A stretch of 64,000 nucleotides of DNA from Chrysomallon squamiferum (taxonomy: Eukaryota; Mollusca; Gastropoda; Neomphalida; Peltospiridae). Made by a program: the position numbers and the translations under genes. Below are positions 62,126 through 64,000 of this stretch, in pieces. Below the pieces are notes generated by a model. That model saw only the letters and a program-made list of their open reading frames with translations, searched no databases and was not told where the DNA came from. Position 1 is the stretch's first letter. The number at the start of each line of letters is the position of its first letter. The stretch is from positions 19,904,894 to 19,968,893 of the forward strand of contig CM022672.1 in NCBI GenBank assembly GCA_012295275.1, given 5' to 3'.

Positions 62126-62746
62126 TTAAGAATGTTTGATAGGAATGACTTTTTCTGTTTTGTCCTCAATGGCAGGGAGAGGAGCCTCAATGGACAGCAG
62201 TCCTTCATAACTGAGTTTAGAAAGCAGAGATTCTGGATTGACCTGATCTGGAAGCAGATACTGTCGATGATATTCACGGAAGCTTGATTTGTTTTCTCCT
62301 TTGTCTTCATGTCGAGCATGAACAGAGAGCATCCGGCCATCAGTTTTGACTGTGATTTCTTCAGGTTTGAACTGTCTCACATCAAACTGAAGTCGGAATT
62401 TTTTCCCACTTCCATCCTGCACAATTGGATTATCCAAAAGATAATTTTCTCGCATTCGCCACGAATCTGGGTTGGAATCAAATGGCATAATGTGCTGCAT
62501 ATGAGAGAATACTCTATTGATTTCTTCCTTCATTTTTTTCATTTCTTTGTCCATCGTGTGCAGAGAGCTGGGTGGATCGTAAGGAACCATTGACAGATTG
62601 GAATCTCTGGACCACCAATCCAGATCATGGATTCCAGAACGGAAATTGGAATCTCGCATTTCTCTGTCCATCATTCTGAGCTGACGTTCTGGATTGAAGG
62701 AATCCATGTCCCAGCCTTGTCTTACCCAAGATGGGGAGCATTCCAT
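62126..62746 (-). CDS. small heat-shock protein (alpha-crystallin domain)
   Basis: A single uninterrupted frame of 206 residues. The N-terminal 95 residues are rich in Asp, Arg and Met, with WSRDSN and a helix MDKEMKKMKEEINRVF (about 65-80). The alpha-crystallin domain spans about 110-192: KKFRLQFDVRQFKPEEITVK, GRMLSVHARHED, FREYHRQYLLP, and the closing LSYEGLLSIEAPLP. Arg157 aligns with the conserved dimer-interface arginine (R120 of alpha-B crystallin). A short tail ends in IPIKHS, and IPI is an I-x-I motif that in the family docks subunits into larger oligomers. Role: ATP-independent holdase, cytosolic. The start is the first ATG after stops and gives a normal length. The intronless structure is common in stress genes. 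A TATA element lies about 270 bases upstream. Confidence 0.95.
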   Translation of the reverse strand: MECSPSWVRQGWDMDSFNPERQLRMMDREMRDSNFRSGIHDLDWWSRDSNLSMVPYDPPSSLHTMDKEMKKMKEEINRVFSHMQHIMPFDSNPDSWRMRENYLLDNPIVQDGSGKKFRLQFDVRQFKPEEITVKTDGRMLSVHARHEDKGENKSSFREYHRQYLLPDQVNPESLLSKLSYEGLLSIEAPLPAIEDKTEKVIPIKHS

Positions 62747-64000
62747 GAAATGGGCACTTGGCGAACAAGAGACATCTTTAAAATCTTTTCACAAAACTGT
62801 TATCTAAAGAAATTCCCAAATGAGATAAACACAAATAATTTATACAGTGGGTTTCTTTTGTTTTTGTTCTTTTTATGGCTTTGTTTATCTTGTAAAGAAA
62901 ATAGTGAAACCTTACTCTGTTAAATGTAACTGTCTTGTTAGAAAATTAAATCTTAACTCCTGACTACTTCCCAGTTTCAGTGTTTGATTCTGTGAGAAGC
63001 CTGTTTGATGTGCAGGTATTTATACTTGTAGTTACTAGGCTTGGCTTCTTTTCGTCAGAAACATCTTGTACTGAGCCATCACATAACTATTAAATGAGAT
63101 AAAATGAATCTTCTTCTGTTAAAAGTTTGACCTTGGTTCCTCACTAGAAAGGCCCTAAAGAGGCCAATGATATTCATGTCTAATGCAAAAAAAAAAAAAA
63201 AACTTTTGTATGTGAAAACTTAAATTTTAATTTAACAAGTTGTATTTTTCCAGCCAATTACTACTGTTATTAATTTCTACTTTAAAGCAGATGCAAATGT
63301 AAAAGGTATATTTTTAGTTGAAAATACTGTAAAACAATTTTAATACATACATAATGAACAATATACTGATACATAAAACTTTATCGTAATTGGATACATT
63401 TATATAAAAAAAGAAAAGTTTGAAAATTAAAAATCATTATTATTACGATTATAATTAATAACAGTAATAATACATGACTTTAAGCAACATACTACAGTAG
63501 CAAATTATATTACGAGTAACAGGATTTCACAACCATCCTTTACCAGTATTTAAATCTAACCTTTGAAAGTAATTGTAAAATGTGAATAGAACTTCAACAG
63601 TATCTCTGTAACAGAACCACCAACTCGGATTTTTCATAGATTGGCATGAACAGCAATCATAAAAAATAAGCACAGTAATTTATTAAAATGAAACCTCCAC
63701 ACTGATCAGTATTTTTAATCATAAATTTATCACAGGAAAGTGAAAACAGATATGTTAAAATTAAGCTTTCATTACTTTATTTTATCAACCTTTCTGAGAA
63801 AAACAATTAAAAATTGCAAATATTTGTTTTAGCTCACTTGTTTTCTAAATCACCCAGAAAAGGCCTCCAAAAATTGTGGTAACAGTATCAAATACACAGT
63901 GGAAAGGACATCAAAGCATATAAATAAGTTGAAAAACTTGTTTAATCTGCACAAAACCCATGTACAACATTTTTCTTTCTGTACAGTGAGCACTGAAGAT
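62747..64000. other. 5' flank of the sHSP gene
   Basis: No coding block seen. The near part contains the probable sHSP 5' UTR and promoter, including TATAAATA on the minus strand. I looked for perfect inverted nGAAn arrays (heat-shock elements) and found only imperfect pieces (TTCTGACGAA around 63052-63061, minus strand). The distal part is AT-rich spacer. Confidence 0.5.
63017..63024 (-). promoter_or_regulatory. TATA box of the sHSP gene
   Basis: TATAAATA on the minus strand, in the context AGTATAAATACC, about 270 bases upstream of the sHSP ATG. It is a strong TATA consensus, as expected for an inducible stress gene. The distance implies a 5' UTR of about 240 bases if unspliced. Inferred from sequence only. 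Confidence 0.5.

Noticed and set aside
62309-62923. Plus-strand open frames over the sHSP gene
   Set aside because: They are antisense shadows of the conserved alpha-crystallin reading frame.
63040-63070. Heat-shock element upstream of the sHSP gene
   Set aside because: Only imperfectly spaced TTC/GAA pieces are present; no run of three properly spaced nGAAn units.

Overview
This is nuclear DNA of an invertebrate animal, not a prokaryote. Coding sequence lies in short exons with GT..AG introns. The introns are AT-rich and full of poly-A/T runs and (CA)n, (TA)n and (ATT)n microsatellites. The proteins are clearly bilaterian and the genes fairly compact. A mollusc or another lophotrochozoan is my best guess, but the sequence does not prove the phylum.

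Layout: (1) 1-2496 holds no gene I can support, only repeats. (2) TMEM203, intronless, minus strand, 2497-2901. (3) NDOR1, plus strand, 15 coding exons from 5040 to 12589, head-to-head with TMEM203. Its last exon carries an apparent one-base frameshift. (4) DHX16, minus strand, 18 exons from 25935 down to 13866, tail-to-tail with NDOR1; the joined reading frame is complete at 1041 codons. (5) A Roquin gene (RC3H1/RC3H2 family), plus strand, 18 exons from 27809 to 53821, head-to-head with DHX16. It encodes about 1175 residues. One intron holds a decayed DUF7869-type mobile gene. Another holds a candidate alternative last exon and a candidate alternative first exon. (6) RBM18, minus strand, five recognised exons from 59595 to 57174, with the first few codons unresolved. 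(7) A small heat-shock protein, minus strand, intronless, 62126-62746.

The genes have unrelated jobs: STING/calcium-linked ER membrane protein, electron donor for cytosolic Fe-S assembly, spliceosomal helicase, mRNA-decay RING/CCCH protein, RRM protein and chaperone. They do not form a pathway. What links them is synteny: their human counterparts lie on 9q33-q34 (TMEM203, NDOR1, RC3H2, RBM18), 6p21 (DHX16) and 1q25 (RC3H1), all parts of the MHC paralogon.

The most unusual local structure is a six-unit, ~55-bp tandem array at 20236-20562. Its first unit is the acceptor end of a real DHX16 exon, so the intron beside that exon carries several decayed copies of the exon's start and splice site.
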